This document shows, piece after piece, positions 47,474 through 60,196 of a stretch of 64,000 nt of DNA. Numbering within the stretch: position 1 is the first letter of the stretch; every line of letters begins with the position of its first letter. Source of the DNA: Rotaria socialis (lineage: Eukaryota > Rotifera > Eurotatoria > Philodinida > Philodinidae); contig CAJNYU010003572.1 of NCBI GenBank assembly GCA_905331475.1, forward strand, positions 8,407-72,406. The letters run 5' to 3'. The notes under the pieces are model-generated. The model saw nothing but the letters and a program-made list of their open reading frames with translations. It was not told the origin of the DNA and did no database searches. The translations under genes were made by a program, and so were the position numbers.

Positions 47474-49569
47474 TTAACAAAACATGGGAAGAATTTTTGA
47501 TAAAGCATCGATATACAAAGTACCATTTCCCATCGACGGAACGAGTGAGCCGCTAGTTTCGCTACTTTCATTCCATGCATAAATGATTATTGTTTGTGCT
47601 TCAGCTGTTTGATTGTGAGTACATGTAAAATTAATTCCACTTCGAATTAACTGTTGTAATTCTTCAACTGTTGGCTGAATATAATGTTCTGGTCCTTCAT
47701 TAACCCATGGTACTGGATTCTCAGCACGTGGTCGCGGATCCCAACCAGTAGGAGCGATGGGTACTATTTTAGCACCAATGTCAGATGCAGACTGCCACCA
47801 CCTAGAAAACAGGATATGTATCTATCAGAGATGTCCACAAAGTGATTTTTTGCAGCCTGTCCTGTCCTGTCCTATTCTACCCAGTCCCTGCCCTGTTCGG
47901 TCCTCTGATCAGGGCAGGACGGGGTACCCTGCTGGATCAAAATAATGTCTGTGCTGTAATTTTCAATATATTTCAAAACAACAAGGCATTTTCGTCATTG
48001 TAGCATAGAACATTTATTATTTTAGAGCCAGTCCAGATAAGTCACGGTCGATCCTGCTCAATCAACGGTGCTCGATTAAACTGATACTTTTATGCATGAT
48101 AGAGGCAAGTGTTTGATGAATTGAGCTCATATTTTAAGTAAAAATATCTCAACTAAAGATGCACATATAGTAAAAATTTCAAGCGAAAAAAATATTTTCT
48201 CGAAGAGATTATAGGTCTGAGAAAAAATCCCAAAATATCATTTTATGATGAGGATTCTCTTAGAAAAATTTTATTATCTCAAGAACGGAAGAAAATATTT
48301 TGAAATGGCTTGCGTAGAAACTCATGAGACACCTGTTCCTATCGAGCATAAAATAACGAGTAAAATTGACGACCATCGATTGAGCAGCTTCTGTTGGAAC
48401 GAGTCGTGGTTTGTATGGATTGGGTCAGATAGAGGGACTTCTGATTATCAGTTGGTGTCGCTCACTGGAGTCTATTTTTATTTTTAAATCTTGCAAACTA
48501 AAGAAAGCATTTCTTCAAAACGGAAATTCAAACAACTGGGTTTTTACGTTGCACGGTATAACTTTCACCCTTCCCTGTGAACATCTCTGGTATCTATAAT
48601 AAAAAGCTTTTTGATTTACCGTTGAGCTGAATTAAATAATTCAACAAATGGAGTTCCCTATTAATTATGATTCAAATGAATTAATATAGATATAGTTAAA
48701 ATAAGATTTATTTACATCGATTGTTCCACCAGGTAATGCATATGTTGAAATTGCATCAAATCCAAGCATAGAAGCATGCGATTGAACTGTTCTAACATCA
48801 AAATCCATCAAAACTAAGTAAGGATTTTGAAGGCCTATGAAAGAACGGATCATATAGTCTAAGGAATAGATACATAGTTTTATCATTTACCTTGACTAAT
48901 AGCCATTTGTCTAAATTTTTGAAATACTTGTCCGCTACCGAGCCATCCACCTCCACACTTGTCCGCTTCAGCATTGTCGAATTGAAATAAATATAAAAGT
49001 GGACGACCTCCTCGTACAGTTTGAAATTGAGGAAGTTTCATAAGATCAATATAACTTTGTTGAAAACTGGCATCACACGGCGACGAACCCAATAAAATAA
49101 AAGTAAAATTGAGTAAAGATTTATATTCACTTGAAAGATATAAATTTAATCCATAAGCAGGATTTCGAGGACAATACAGATTTGAAGTTTGTGTATAATA
49201 TTGACTGCAATATGTATTATTAGTAGTACAATTGCTTCCAAATTGACAGTATGTATCGAATGCCCAATAATCTATACCAGCATGTTTAGCATAAAGAATT
49301 TCTTGATCCATGACATTTTGTAAATCTCCATTGAAAGAAATATTTGTAGGCGAAAGAACTGATGCATAAAACGGAATACGATAATGAAATTTTTCAGGGC
49401 TCAATGCTCGATGCAAATAAAACGAAATAGGATCATATTGATTGTTGAATAAATTCCAAGCATCCCAACGGATAATACCAACGGATGGTCGATTATTTAT
49501 AGCTATTTCAGTCGAAATAGCAATAGACACAACGGAAATTACGTAGAAGAATACATTTGATAATGTCAT
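47474..49569 (-). CDS. Secreted GH99-like (WbsX-type) glycoside hydrolase
   Basis: Four exons join in phase (49569-48891, 48834-48716, 48657-48620, 47801-47474) into about 387 residues. Exon 3 is only 38 nt (encoding GTPFVELFNSAQ); without it exons 2 and 4 do not match in phase. The product has a signal peptide (MTLSNVFFYVISVVSIAIS), so it is secreted or lysosomal. Domain features fit the GH99-like/WbsX TIM barrel: VGIIRWDAWN at the first strand, ILYAKHAGIDYWAFDTY, several cysteines and N-glycosylation sites (NCT, NNT). Then come YLVLMDFD, KIVPIAPTGWDPRPR and the family-typical end IIIYAWNESSE. Such enzymes cleave mannosides or related glycans, but the substrate here is not determined. The 800-bp last intron contains a GC-rich hairpin. 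It is divergently placed from the stand-alone ART gene, 1.4 kb away. Confidence 0.85.
47858..47935. repeat. GC-rich tandem CCTGT repeat and hairpin in GH99-like intron
   Basis: A CTGTCCTGTCCTGTCC tandem is followed by CTGCCCTG (47888-47895) and its complement CAGGGCAG (47910-47917) around a 14-base loop. It is GC-rich against the AT-rich intron. Possibly the tip of an inserted element; no boundaries were found. Confidence 0.55.
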
Positions 49570-50088
49570 CTCTAATATTTAACTTTGTTTCTAGTAAACA
49601 AAAAAGTCACACACACACACACCTGTATATATCATTCTCTCGTTCTATTGTTTCTCGATGTATCTATATCTTTAACCATAAGGTTTGTACCGAGCCCTTT
49701 CTTCAATTTAAAAGTCTTATTTATTCATATGATAAAACATATAAACAGAATGTCATTAATGCGGTGCGAAGCACAGCATTCATGTAGTCCGTCGCGAGTT
49801 TTTTTTGTTTCTTTCTAACTCGAGTACGCATAAAAGTTCTCATAAAGTAGCGCGATGATCTAGAGAACCGTAAATGATAGAAAATCCATTCAAACTAGAT
49901 ATGAAACTATGAGGTCGAACTTGTTATATCTTTTTTCCAATTTTCAATACTAAGTTTCGTTCGCCTAAAAGTATCATTCGAAAATGATGATTTTGAAAGG
50001 TTTTACTGTTTGATAGTTTCGAAATAATTAAAATGACATCATCAAGTAATAGTACTCAATCGTCTATTTCTTCGCATCTGATCTAAGA
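49570..50088. other. Upstream region of the GH99-like gene
   Basis: Includes an (AC)n microsatellite at 49609-49622. The small overlapping frames here have no domain. The promoter of the minus-strand gene presumably lies in this stretch. Confidence 0.45.
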
Positions 50089-50382
50089 TACCCAGGTCGA
50101 ACAGTACGGTCCGTATACGGTCGTTTACGGTTAATTTACGATTATTTTACGGGCGAAAGTTTGCCGTAATATCTGGCGCAGTAATACGGACCGTATGATC
50201 ATGAGAGTACGGAGCACAAACAGCCGTAAACCATGAAAATTCAGTCCCGTTTACGGTGCCGTATTACTGTGACAGGTATTACGGGCAAATACGCCCTATT
50301 TACTGCCGTAAATATACAGTTTTGGCATCGTTTACCGTCGATAAATAGACAGTAAACGAGTCCGTTTTGATCACATTGGGTA
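50089..50382. repeat. TACGG/CCGTA-rich repeat element of about 294 bp
   Basis: The stretch runs from TACCCAGG to TTGGGTA (6-bp inverted ends TACCCA/TGGGTA). It contains about 14 copies of TACGG or its complement CCGTA, often as TTTACGG or CCGTAAA. This is far more than expected in this AT-rich DNA, and the motifs occur in both orientations so the strand could fold on itself. No coding capacity. A mobile or satellite-derived origin is inferred. Confidence 0.65.
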
Positions 50383-50979
50383 GTGACTCATTGAAATAAT
50401 TTAATGTTCAATCAAAAGCATTCTCTAGGATTATGGTGATTATCACGAAAAAAAAATTTCTCAGCAATGAATTATATTATAATTACTTAAGAACTAAAAA
50501 AATGTAATGATTTTTTTTTGTTACAATTGCTGAAGACAGGAAAAGGTGTATATTTCAAGCGAATATGAAACTAATCAGACCATAACGATGTCTAATTAAG
50601 TTTAAGATTGCTTGTTCCATTTCCGCTATTTTTTTATTTTTTCGTGTACTCAACTCGCACTTCGCACCGCATTTCGTATACGAGTGAAACTCGAATACCA
50701 TCTAGTTATCAGAGTGCGCTGATTTGATTTTTATTAAAACCGATCATCAATATTCTTGGAGAATGTGCCAACACGACCTTCAGAAACCCATTAACAGTCT
50801 AAGCACATAGTTTATTATTTTAAAATATGCCGATAGAACGTCTAAAAAACTAGTGAAGCCCTGCAATCAACCGCATCTTGTTTTTCTCGTTGTATTTCAT
50901 TACAATGGTGCAATTACATAATACATGAGTATTTACAATTTATTCCTCCATTTTTTCCGTCTTATTGTATAGTCGTCAC
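50383..50979. other. Upstream region of the stand-alone ART gene
   Basis: AT-rich. No gene was seen. It presumably contains the promoter of the downstream gene. Confidence 0.4.
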
Positions 50980-51681
50980 ATGGCATCTTGTATAGTTAAT
51001 GCTCGGAGTAGTCGCTATTTACCTAAAGTTTTAGCTTCGACAACAGAAAACTATGAAACAGAACATTTTCATTATGATCATTCAACAAATTCAATTGATT
51101 GTAAACTTTTAATAGAAAATCCATATTGTTCTTATTTTCAACAGATCTATCCAACAATAGTAAATGAACATGAATTAAATGAAGATATGTTAAATGTGAT
51201 TAAATCTTATACAAATAGTCGTGCCAATGAATGTTATATAAAAACAAATCTTAATTTACTCAGTGCAAATTTCGATGCTATTGATTGGTTATATGTTAAT
51301 AAACTTCGTTCATTAATTCGAGCTTTAAATCAATCGAACATAAAACATGTTTATTATCGTGGTTTAACATTAAGTGATAAAGAAATACAATATTATATAG
51401 ATAGAATCGATGGATTTTATTATACAAATTCATTTTTATCATTTACAACCGATCGTTTATTAATCTATCCTGGTAATGCAATAATTATACTAAAAACCGA
51501 TAATTCAAGTGAATTAGCAAAGAAAAATATAGCGCATATATGGAAATGGAGTGCACATACTGATGAAAAAGAAGCTCTTTTAGCTGTGGGGACAAAATTA
51601 AAAGTTTTAACTGTACATTATTTTGGTTACAAATGGGAGATTGAAGTTGAACTAGTTGCAGACGAAGAAGAAGATCAATAA
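50980..51681 (+). CDS. Stand-alone R-S-ExE type ADP-ribosyltransferase
   Basis: A single exon of 233 residues from the ATG at 50980 (upstream codons in frame offer only TTG). It shows the ARTC-class pattern. The NAD-binding Arg127 is in VYYRGLTLSD. The second-strand block FLSFTTD has Ser-Phe-Thr in place of the canonical Ser-Thr-Ser. The catalytic ExE is E196-K-E198 in DEKEALLAVGTKLKVL. The first 90 residues are a helical region common to rotifer ARTs. No signal peptide or TPR. The predicted reaction is mono-ADP-ribosylation of arginine in partner proteins; the diverged S-T-S block leaves activity uncertain. It belongs to the same superfamily as the ART-TPR protein 8 kb away, but the two are not close copies. 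Confidence 0.82.
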   Translation: MASCIVNARSSRYLPKVLASTTENYETEHFHYDHSTNSIDCKLLIENPYCSYFQQIYPTIVNEHELNEDMLNVIKSYTNSRANECYIKTNLNLLSANFDAIDWLYVNKLRSLIRALNQSNIKHVYYRGLTLSDKEIQYYIDRIDGFYYTNSFLSFTTDRLLIYPGNAIIILKTDNSSELAKKNIAHIWKWSAHTDEKEALLAVGTKLKVLTVHYFGYKWEIEVELVADEEEDQ

Positions 51682-51686
51682 ATAAA
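51677..51686 (+). promoter_or_regulatory. Polyadenylation signals overlapping the ART stop codon
   Basis: Two overlapping AATAAA hexamers (51677-51682 and 51681-51686) include the TAA stop of the ART gene. If used, the 3' UTR would be extremely short. Confidence 0.5.
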
Positions 51687-52068
51687 ATGAAATTGATAGG
51701 AAAATGACTGTTTGTAACAACAGATACTCAATCTCTATATGAGGATATAACTATAACTATGACTATGTCGTGTTGTGTGTTTTTATTTTATACTCAACTT
51801 TTATTTAAAAAAAAGGGCTTAGCTTTTTCCAAACGTAAAATGTTTGGCATGAAAATTTTCATTAGATTTTATCTTATTATCCCAATGAATAGATTCTATT
51901 TTGATAGATGCAAAGCACATGAAAAAAATCGTTTATTTGAGTAACAAACTCGATATAAATTTTTTTAGCATAGATTAAAGAATCAGTTTGTCTAATTTAT
52001 TGACAAATTGATGAATCGTATAAAATCAATAGAAGCTTAAAAAGAACATATTTTGTAATTTTTAAATA

Positions 52069-52521
52069 TTAACCCACTGGATTTGCTGGTACAATAGAAC
52101 GTCGAATGAGATAAATTGATGTATGCTAAAAAAAATAGAAAACAATAAAAATACCTCATTGATATATAAAATAACTTCTTACTCCATTAGTAACCGCTGG
52201 AACAATCTTTTTAGGATCATTTTTTTCGAAATCACTTAAATCCACTGGTCCTTGTTTCATATGTGGATTTCTTGTATTACGTACGAGAACGACACGTCGT
52301 ACGGGTACTGTTTCTGTACGTGGACTATCATTGTTGTCATTTGTCTGTCGTGGTGTTGGTGAAATTTTCGTTGGAGATAGAGACCGTACTGCTCTTGATT
52401 GTGAGGTTTTTGATGGCATATTATGTGTAGCTTCATTTTTTGGTGTCGGATGAACTTTATTATTTTTATCCGATGAACGAAACATAAAGCGTTTGCTTAC
52501 TGAATTATGTTTTGTTGCCAT
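52069..52521 (-). CDS. Small two-exon gene, disordered basic protein
   Basis: Two exons (52521-52183 and 52125-52069) join in phase through a 57-nt intron to give about 131 residues. The first ATG is at 52521. The first 80 residues are low-complexity and basic, rich in Ser, Thr, Pro, Asn and Arg, with SP/TP sites (SLSPTKISPTPR). The C-terminal 50 residues look more structured (VRRVVLVRNTR, VDLSDFEKNDPKKIVPAVTN, TSIYLIRRSIVPANPVG). No family is recognised. The splice is supported by a GTAAGA donor, a T-rich acceptor and preserved phase. A regulatory or cytoskeletal adaptor would fit but is a guess. Confidence 0.6.
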
Positions 52522-54435
52522 ATACGTACGATGGAAATCAACTGTAGTTTATTCGAAAATTTATGCTTTCTTGATTGAATTCAATACCGTTATACGCACA
52601 TTTTCTTCATAGTGTGGACTTAAATAGAGTTAATGTACAACATGACGGAGAAAATGTTAAAGTTTGTATTTTCTTTTTCTGTTGTCTTTTAATAAAGAGA
52701 GAAAAAAATGTTTTGACTTTTTCGATCAATTTCAAAATAGCCCATTTATTCCCCAGTATTTCCTACGCAAATAGATCGTGGGGATTTTTTCATCTAAATA
52801 TGGATTCATTTCAAAGGGAACAATTTGAAAGAGCAAACCGTTTTGATTCCTTTCCGATTGTTCTCAATGCATATACGTAAGTAGGTCACCTATGAATTAC
52901 ACTTTCTTTCCTATTAAACTTCGATTTCGAACTCCTCTGGCGAAAATACAATAAATTTTAACGTAATCAAAAGACAACATTTTACTATGGAAACAAGTAG
53001 AAAGTATAGTCACTGCCCATTCTGTGCGAGATAGTTATGATTTTTTTCGAGGAAAAGCTCATTTCTTATGACACCCGACACACTTATCGGTCTTATCAGT
53101 TAGATACCTTAAATATTGTGTATGTAGCAGTGCTGCTGATGTTTATTTGTAACTCGATGCTATTATTTTAATTGAGAAAAAAAGATCGTAAAATAAAAAC
53201 ACAGTTTTTTTTTGTCATTCGTCCCTTCTTTTCTTTTTTCCTTTTCGTTGCATCGCACGCATAAGGCATAATGCTTTCACTCAATGTGTTGTGTATCTAG
53301 AATTTTAGTTAAATGGAATAAGGGCAACACTTTTTTTGACATTGATCCTCGACAGACGTTGATGTTTTTCTATTTTTTTGTTTTATTATGATGTTACATA
53401 ACACTATTGGTTTTGTCTCGGCGCATTATTCATCTGAAGTTCACTAGCTAAATGTTTTGTTTCGATATATGCAGTGACAATCGTTATTAATTAAGAGCTA
53501 AAGATCAGAAAGAGAATGTAAATTGTGTATGAATGAATAAAAATAAAAGATAAATATTTCTCCTACGTCAACATACGTTTAGTTTTTTCTGTATTTAAAG
53601 TAAGTGCATCAATGATTGGCAATGAAAGAATTGTGTACCAGACGCATTGCTGTGGCAGTTTCTGAAGGACTATTGAATGAAGATTAAACTTGAATGATAT
53701 TCTTTGCTGAGAAAAATTGACCAAAAATAAAGTGATTTTTAACAACAGTTAGAAGTGAAACTTATTTCTCAAAGCAAAGCTGGTTAAATTGCTGCTAAAA
53801 CAATTCAAACAATTCGATAGTGACATTTGGTATCCATGTCAAAAGAGCCAGTAAAATGCTTTATACCACCTTTTTCGTTGCAACATGTAAAAGTGCAGTA
53901 TCTTGGAAAGAATCATACGAATACTTATATCAGTATATATTACATATGAAAAACCTAGTTCTTTGATAAAAAAAGACTAGTGCATGTAGGAATGGTGTTA
54001 ATTATCTCACGGTGATACACAAAAAATGCTCCGTAAAAATTGATTTTAAACACATGCCAGTATCTTGAATTTGTGTATGACCTAAATATTCATTTTTATT
54101 TTTTCCAAAGATCGTATCCAAATATGAATCTTCTTTGCTTTTTAGGAAATACAAATTTGAATGTTGGATAAAGTTTCCCTATCTTCTGCTGTCGTTATCT
54201 ATGCAACAACATTGTATTGAAATAAGATTTTCCAAATTGTTGCCAATACTCAGTTTTTCTTCCATATGTTTTGAATATTTCAAATCAAAAAAAAAATAAG
54301 TAACGTTTAAAATCTGTTTTGATTTATTAGTTCTACCAAACAAAAAAAGACATATGGACATAATCTATTCTATTCTATCATTACCTTTATTTCATTCTAT
54401 TTTCATTATTTTTTCTTCTAACAATCTATACAAAC
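52522..54435. other. Intergenic DNA
   Basis: AT-rich. Frames at 52575-52880, 53563-53745 and 54179-54361 lack domains and are not called. Nothing else was recognised. Confidence 0.5.
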
Positions 54436-55331
54436 ATGCAAAAACTATGGATTGGTTTTAAATTGCTATTACTTAGTTGGTCACTGTCTATTGATTGTAA
54501 ACTTATTCATAGAGGACCATGTAAGCACAATGAAAATATTGAATTTCCATACATATAATTAAAAAAGACAAATTCTTCTAGTAAACGAAACATTACTGAC
54601 TGGCCAAATTCATGCACCATCCGGTGATCCTGCACGTAATCTCATGGGCATGGTATTATCAATAAATGTATTTGTTAATCATACAGTTCTGCATAGTTCA
54701 TTGGTACCTATAAAAAACAATACATTTCCATTGAATTATTCCCTTGAGCTTACCGATCATGATTTCTTGTTGGAAAACGCTACTAGCTTTCATATTGTCA
54801 GTATGATATGGCAACCAGCTTACATATACGAAAGTCACATTAAATTAAAAGAATCAAAAGTCGATACACTTAATCTCAATATGCGTACAATAAGTAAATA
54901 TGCGCTGTTGAAATCCTATCGAACCCATCTATGAGTTGTTTTTTTCTTTAGAATTTGTTATTATTCGTGGTGTAATTGTTCATGAAAAACATAATGCAGG
55001 TCATGAATTGCCGGCACCTCAAATTAAATTAGAACTTATTGAGAATAGAACAAAAGGTCACATTATCGATCAAGTTGATTTTGTATGTACATCAAAAACC
55101 TATCCTTGCCCGTTCGAATATTGGCTTAATACGGCTCGTATTAGAGTCAATATGGAATATAAACTTGAAGCTATTATATCCAATCATGTATTGCCACCAA
55201 GGAAGAACACAAATCAAAAGCATGCGAATATACTGGTAGAAACAAGAACAAGTGTACCAAAAGAATTTACAATTAGCCCAACGGTTGATACTGAAATCAA
55301 TAACTTTAAAATTGTTGTTTTCGATGTTTAA
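54436..55331 (+). CDS. Secreted protein with two YbaY/YscW-like domains
   Basis: Three exons join in phase (54436-54520, 54582-54893, 54952-55331) into about 258 residues. Exon 1 is a signal peptide (MQKLWIGFKLLLLSWSLSID). Exons 2 and 3 each encode one beta-sandwich domain of the YbaY/YscW lipoprotein type. In exon 2 this is LTGQIHAPSGDPARNLMGMVLSINV, then a middle strand pair and a closing strand near YESHIKLKES. In exon 3 it is FVIIRGVIVHEKHNAGHELP, IKLELIE, PCPFEYWLNTARI and YKLEAIISN. The GxI-x(n)-L-x-V-x-L opening and the F-x-L/Y-W middle motif are those of the bacterial family. One domain per exon with phase-1 introns suggests duplication. Bacterial relatives are envelope lipoproteins and secretion pilots; the role in an animal is unknown. 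Confidence 0.75.
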
Positions 55332-56101
55332 TATGTAATTCAACAAGAAAAAAAATGAATATGAAAATAAAAAAAAACATATTTCATTTTGTTATAATCA
55401 AGCAACATTCTTTTACTAGATTGAATTAATAAAGAATTTAATCTATCGATGAAGTAGCTATAAATATTCAAATATTTCATTGGTCGTAACAACATTTTAT
55501 CCCTACAATGCTGAAATATTGGATTTATTTTGAGCAGCTGGTTTTTTTTCTCGCAGTAGGTATACACGCAACTTAGATTCCATAGCAAAACGTTGCAAAA
55601 GCTTCCCAAAGAAATCATTTATTTTCACAAGATTCGAATAGAAAAATTGCGCATAGAACACATGGGACCGGACAAATAGAAAATTGATATCAAATTGGTT
55701 TCCATTGAAATCTAATTCTAAGATAACCGATGCATAAAATCAGTTCTTTTGAATTATTTTTTAGCTATTGGAGTTCTTATTCTTCTCATTAGCGATTCAA
55801 TACACAAAATGCTTGTTGCAAGTGACAATGCATGTGATATCGAATTATCTTCTAGTGATTTTTTTCCAGAATTATTCCATGATTAGAAATGCATTCGTAC
55901 TTTGATAAAATAGAAAGAAGTCCGTGTATTCTGTGGCATCTGCTAGTTTCAATAGTGTAATTGTATGATATCGGTGTTAAATGTTCTTTTTATTCAACAC
56001 AAAACATTACCACAAAAAAGTTGTATTTCACCCAAATGTATTCTAACGAAAGACTATGGGCGAAGAATCACATATGCTTTCCTCGTTAGAATGAAAGAAT
56101 T
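55332..56101. other. Intergenic DNA between convergent genes
   Basis: Spacer between the 3' ends of the YbaY-like gene (plus) and adenosylhomocysteinase (minus). No gene was seen; the frame at 55340-55618 lacks features. Confidence 0.5.
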
Positions 56102-58016
<1,915 letters not shown>

Positions 58017-58841
58017 TTTTTCTTATCGTTTATATTCGAATAACGAATGGAGCTGTACTCTAAAAAGACTAAATATTGTGAAGAAAAAAACTACTTAGAA
58101 TACCAAACGAAAAATAAAAAAATGCACTCGAAGGACGACACGGTTCGCGCATCTAATCATCCCATATAGTGATACATGTACCATTCGTGCATTTGCATTT
58201 ATATATATATTATATAACCATGATGTATGCTTTTATTCACGTAATCGACCTCCATTTTAAATAAAAAGAATATTATTATTTCATCGAAGAGTGTCGCTTG
58301 TGTATGATGTTTCATTTATTCAAAAATTATACGTACAACGATGTATTTTTAAAGTGTATTAGAATGCGATATAATGGTAAATGTTATTACAGCTGATAGT
58401 TCTATTTAGCTTTTCTTAACGTTCTTCAATGTTTATATTAACGTTGACGTTTAGTATCAAATATGAATAGTAATATATAGAAAAATGTGGGAATTCCTTG
58501 GATTTATTTCTACGCTTTGTTATGCTTGATAACGAAATGAATAGCTCATCGGAAAACAAACTCACGTCAGCAAACTACACTCTTCTTTTCCCTGCAAGAC
58601 CTAATCTATTCAGTCAACAACTCCCTGATTCATTGTTCGTTATCAAAATGGTCATTTTAACACTCTAATTGTTTGCTATTTACAATAGATTTTATACTAA
58701 ATGAAAAACGTTTTGTTAATCTATGCAAAAATTATCCGAATTGAATACAAATCTTTCTATTCATTTTATTTTATTTTATTAAAGCTAGTACAGTATACGA
58801 TCAAGCAAAAGCAAGCAAAACTATTTCAAGAGTATATTTCA
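58017..58841. other. Intergenic DNA (AHCY promoter side)
   Basis: Contains the upstream region of the minus-strand AHCY gene and the downstream region of the aquaporin gene. A TA-rich tract lies near 58199-58216. No further gene was seen. Confidence 0.45.
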
Positions 58842-60196
58842 TTATTTATTATCAGAAAGATGATTATCTTTTGCGCCCCATATAAACCTAGATCGAAAAG
58901 TAAAACAGGAAACTAAATTCATTATAGACAAATTGATTTCATACCGATAAAAAACACCGGCTAAAGTTGCACCAATCAATGGTCCTATCCAATACAAATA
59001 ATGATGAGACCATACATTAGCAAATATCGCTGAACCTAGACTACGAGCTGGATTGAGCGAACCACCAGTTAACATATTCCTACGTAATCATTTACAATAA
59101 GAATAAGATTAATTGCCAATAGAAAAACAAAACCGAGGCTATTATACTTACGACGCAAAAATGCAAACACATAAAGCCATTCCAATATAAATAGGAGCAA
59201 ACGTACTTTTAGATTTACTGTTAATTGTTACCATGAGAATTACAGTGACAAACACGAATGTGAGTAGTATTTCAATACAAATTCCTATTCAAATTGAATC
59301 ATACATACATTTCGGATTTTTGAAAGAAAACTTTGAAATATTTTTATTATCATACAAACTACCGAATGCCACTTACCTTCCCACCAATTAATACGCTCCT
59401 TGGTCAATTCACCTGTCTCTTTTAAAGTTTCAATTGTCACCAGAAAAGTAGCTCCACCATGAAAACGATGATATGTAGATGTACGTGATATGAGCTAGCG
59501 AAAGATACTAATAATATAAATTTCTGATAAAAATAGTTACTCACTCGAAAGATGCCAGCAGCCATAGCACCACCAATTAATTGCATTGGCATATAGAGTA
59601 GAGCTTTTTTTAATTTGATATCTCCAGCAATACAAACTCCAAGTGTTACAGCTGGATTGAAATGACCACCACTAAAAAACAATCGCCGAGAATTTAAAAA
59701 CGATCTACAATCAATACTACCTGATATGACCAAGACTAGCAACAAATATTATCAGTGAAAACCCAAAGGAAAGGCCAGCGATCAATGAATTATTTTTACT
59801 ATCATCACTGCAAGCACCAAGTAAGCCGATTAAAATGAAGAAAATAGTTCCTATCTAAGTGTAAAAAGAAAAGAAAATATCGAATAATAATATTATTTTG
59901 TTCAGCGAAGTCACTTACCAATTCGACTATCATCGGTTGAACGATGCTCGTAAATGTAGTTGTTTTATTATCCACATCGTTCGTTGTTCTTATCAATAAA
60001 ATCTTTGTAAAACTTTTTCTCTCACATCATAGACGTCTTACTTCGTTATAGTTATAATTTTTCTTGCTGATAATGGTCCAACTTCTAAATTATTGCAACA
60101 AGGTGCCGATGGATTGACTGCCATTGAATTCAAACTTTGCATAAATGACAATGATTGTCTCAATTTTCGATTATATGTTATGCTTATCTTTGACAT
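58842..60196 (-). CDS. Aquaporin (MIP family) with F-I-G-R selectivity filter
   Basis: A six-helix channel in the plasma or internal membrane. Eight exons join in phase: 60196-60042, 59988-59919, 59854-59721, 59671-59545, 59494-59377, 59284-59152, 59079-58945 and 58887-58842, giving about 305 residues. The ATG at 60196 is used because the frame further upstream offers only TTG. Both pore loops are present: GHISGGHFNPAVTLG and LTGGSLNPARSLGSAIF. Aligning on the NPA boxes, the ar/R filter positions are Phe (20 residues before the first NPA), Ile (12 before the second NPA), Gly (3 before it) and Arg (after it). Classical water aquaporins have F-H-C-R, while AQP8-type channels have H-I-G/A-R. Ile at the His position suggests a wider pore, perhaps passing ammonia or peroxide, which is an inference. 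The N-terminal 70 residues are long and polar. Confidence 0.92.

Noticed and set aside
58842-58940. Alternative aquaporin last exon ending at a TAG in RFLFYFSI
   Set aside because: The next acceptor (CGATCTAG) gives an in-phase polar tail typical of aquaporins; the first option is shorter and less likely, though possible as a splice variant.
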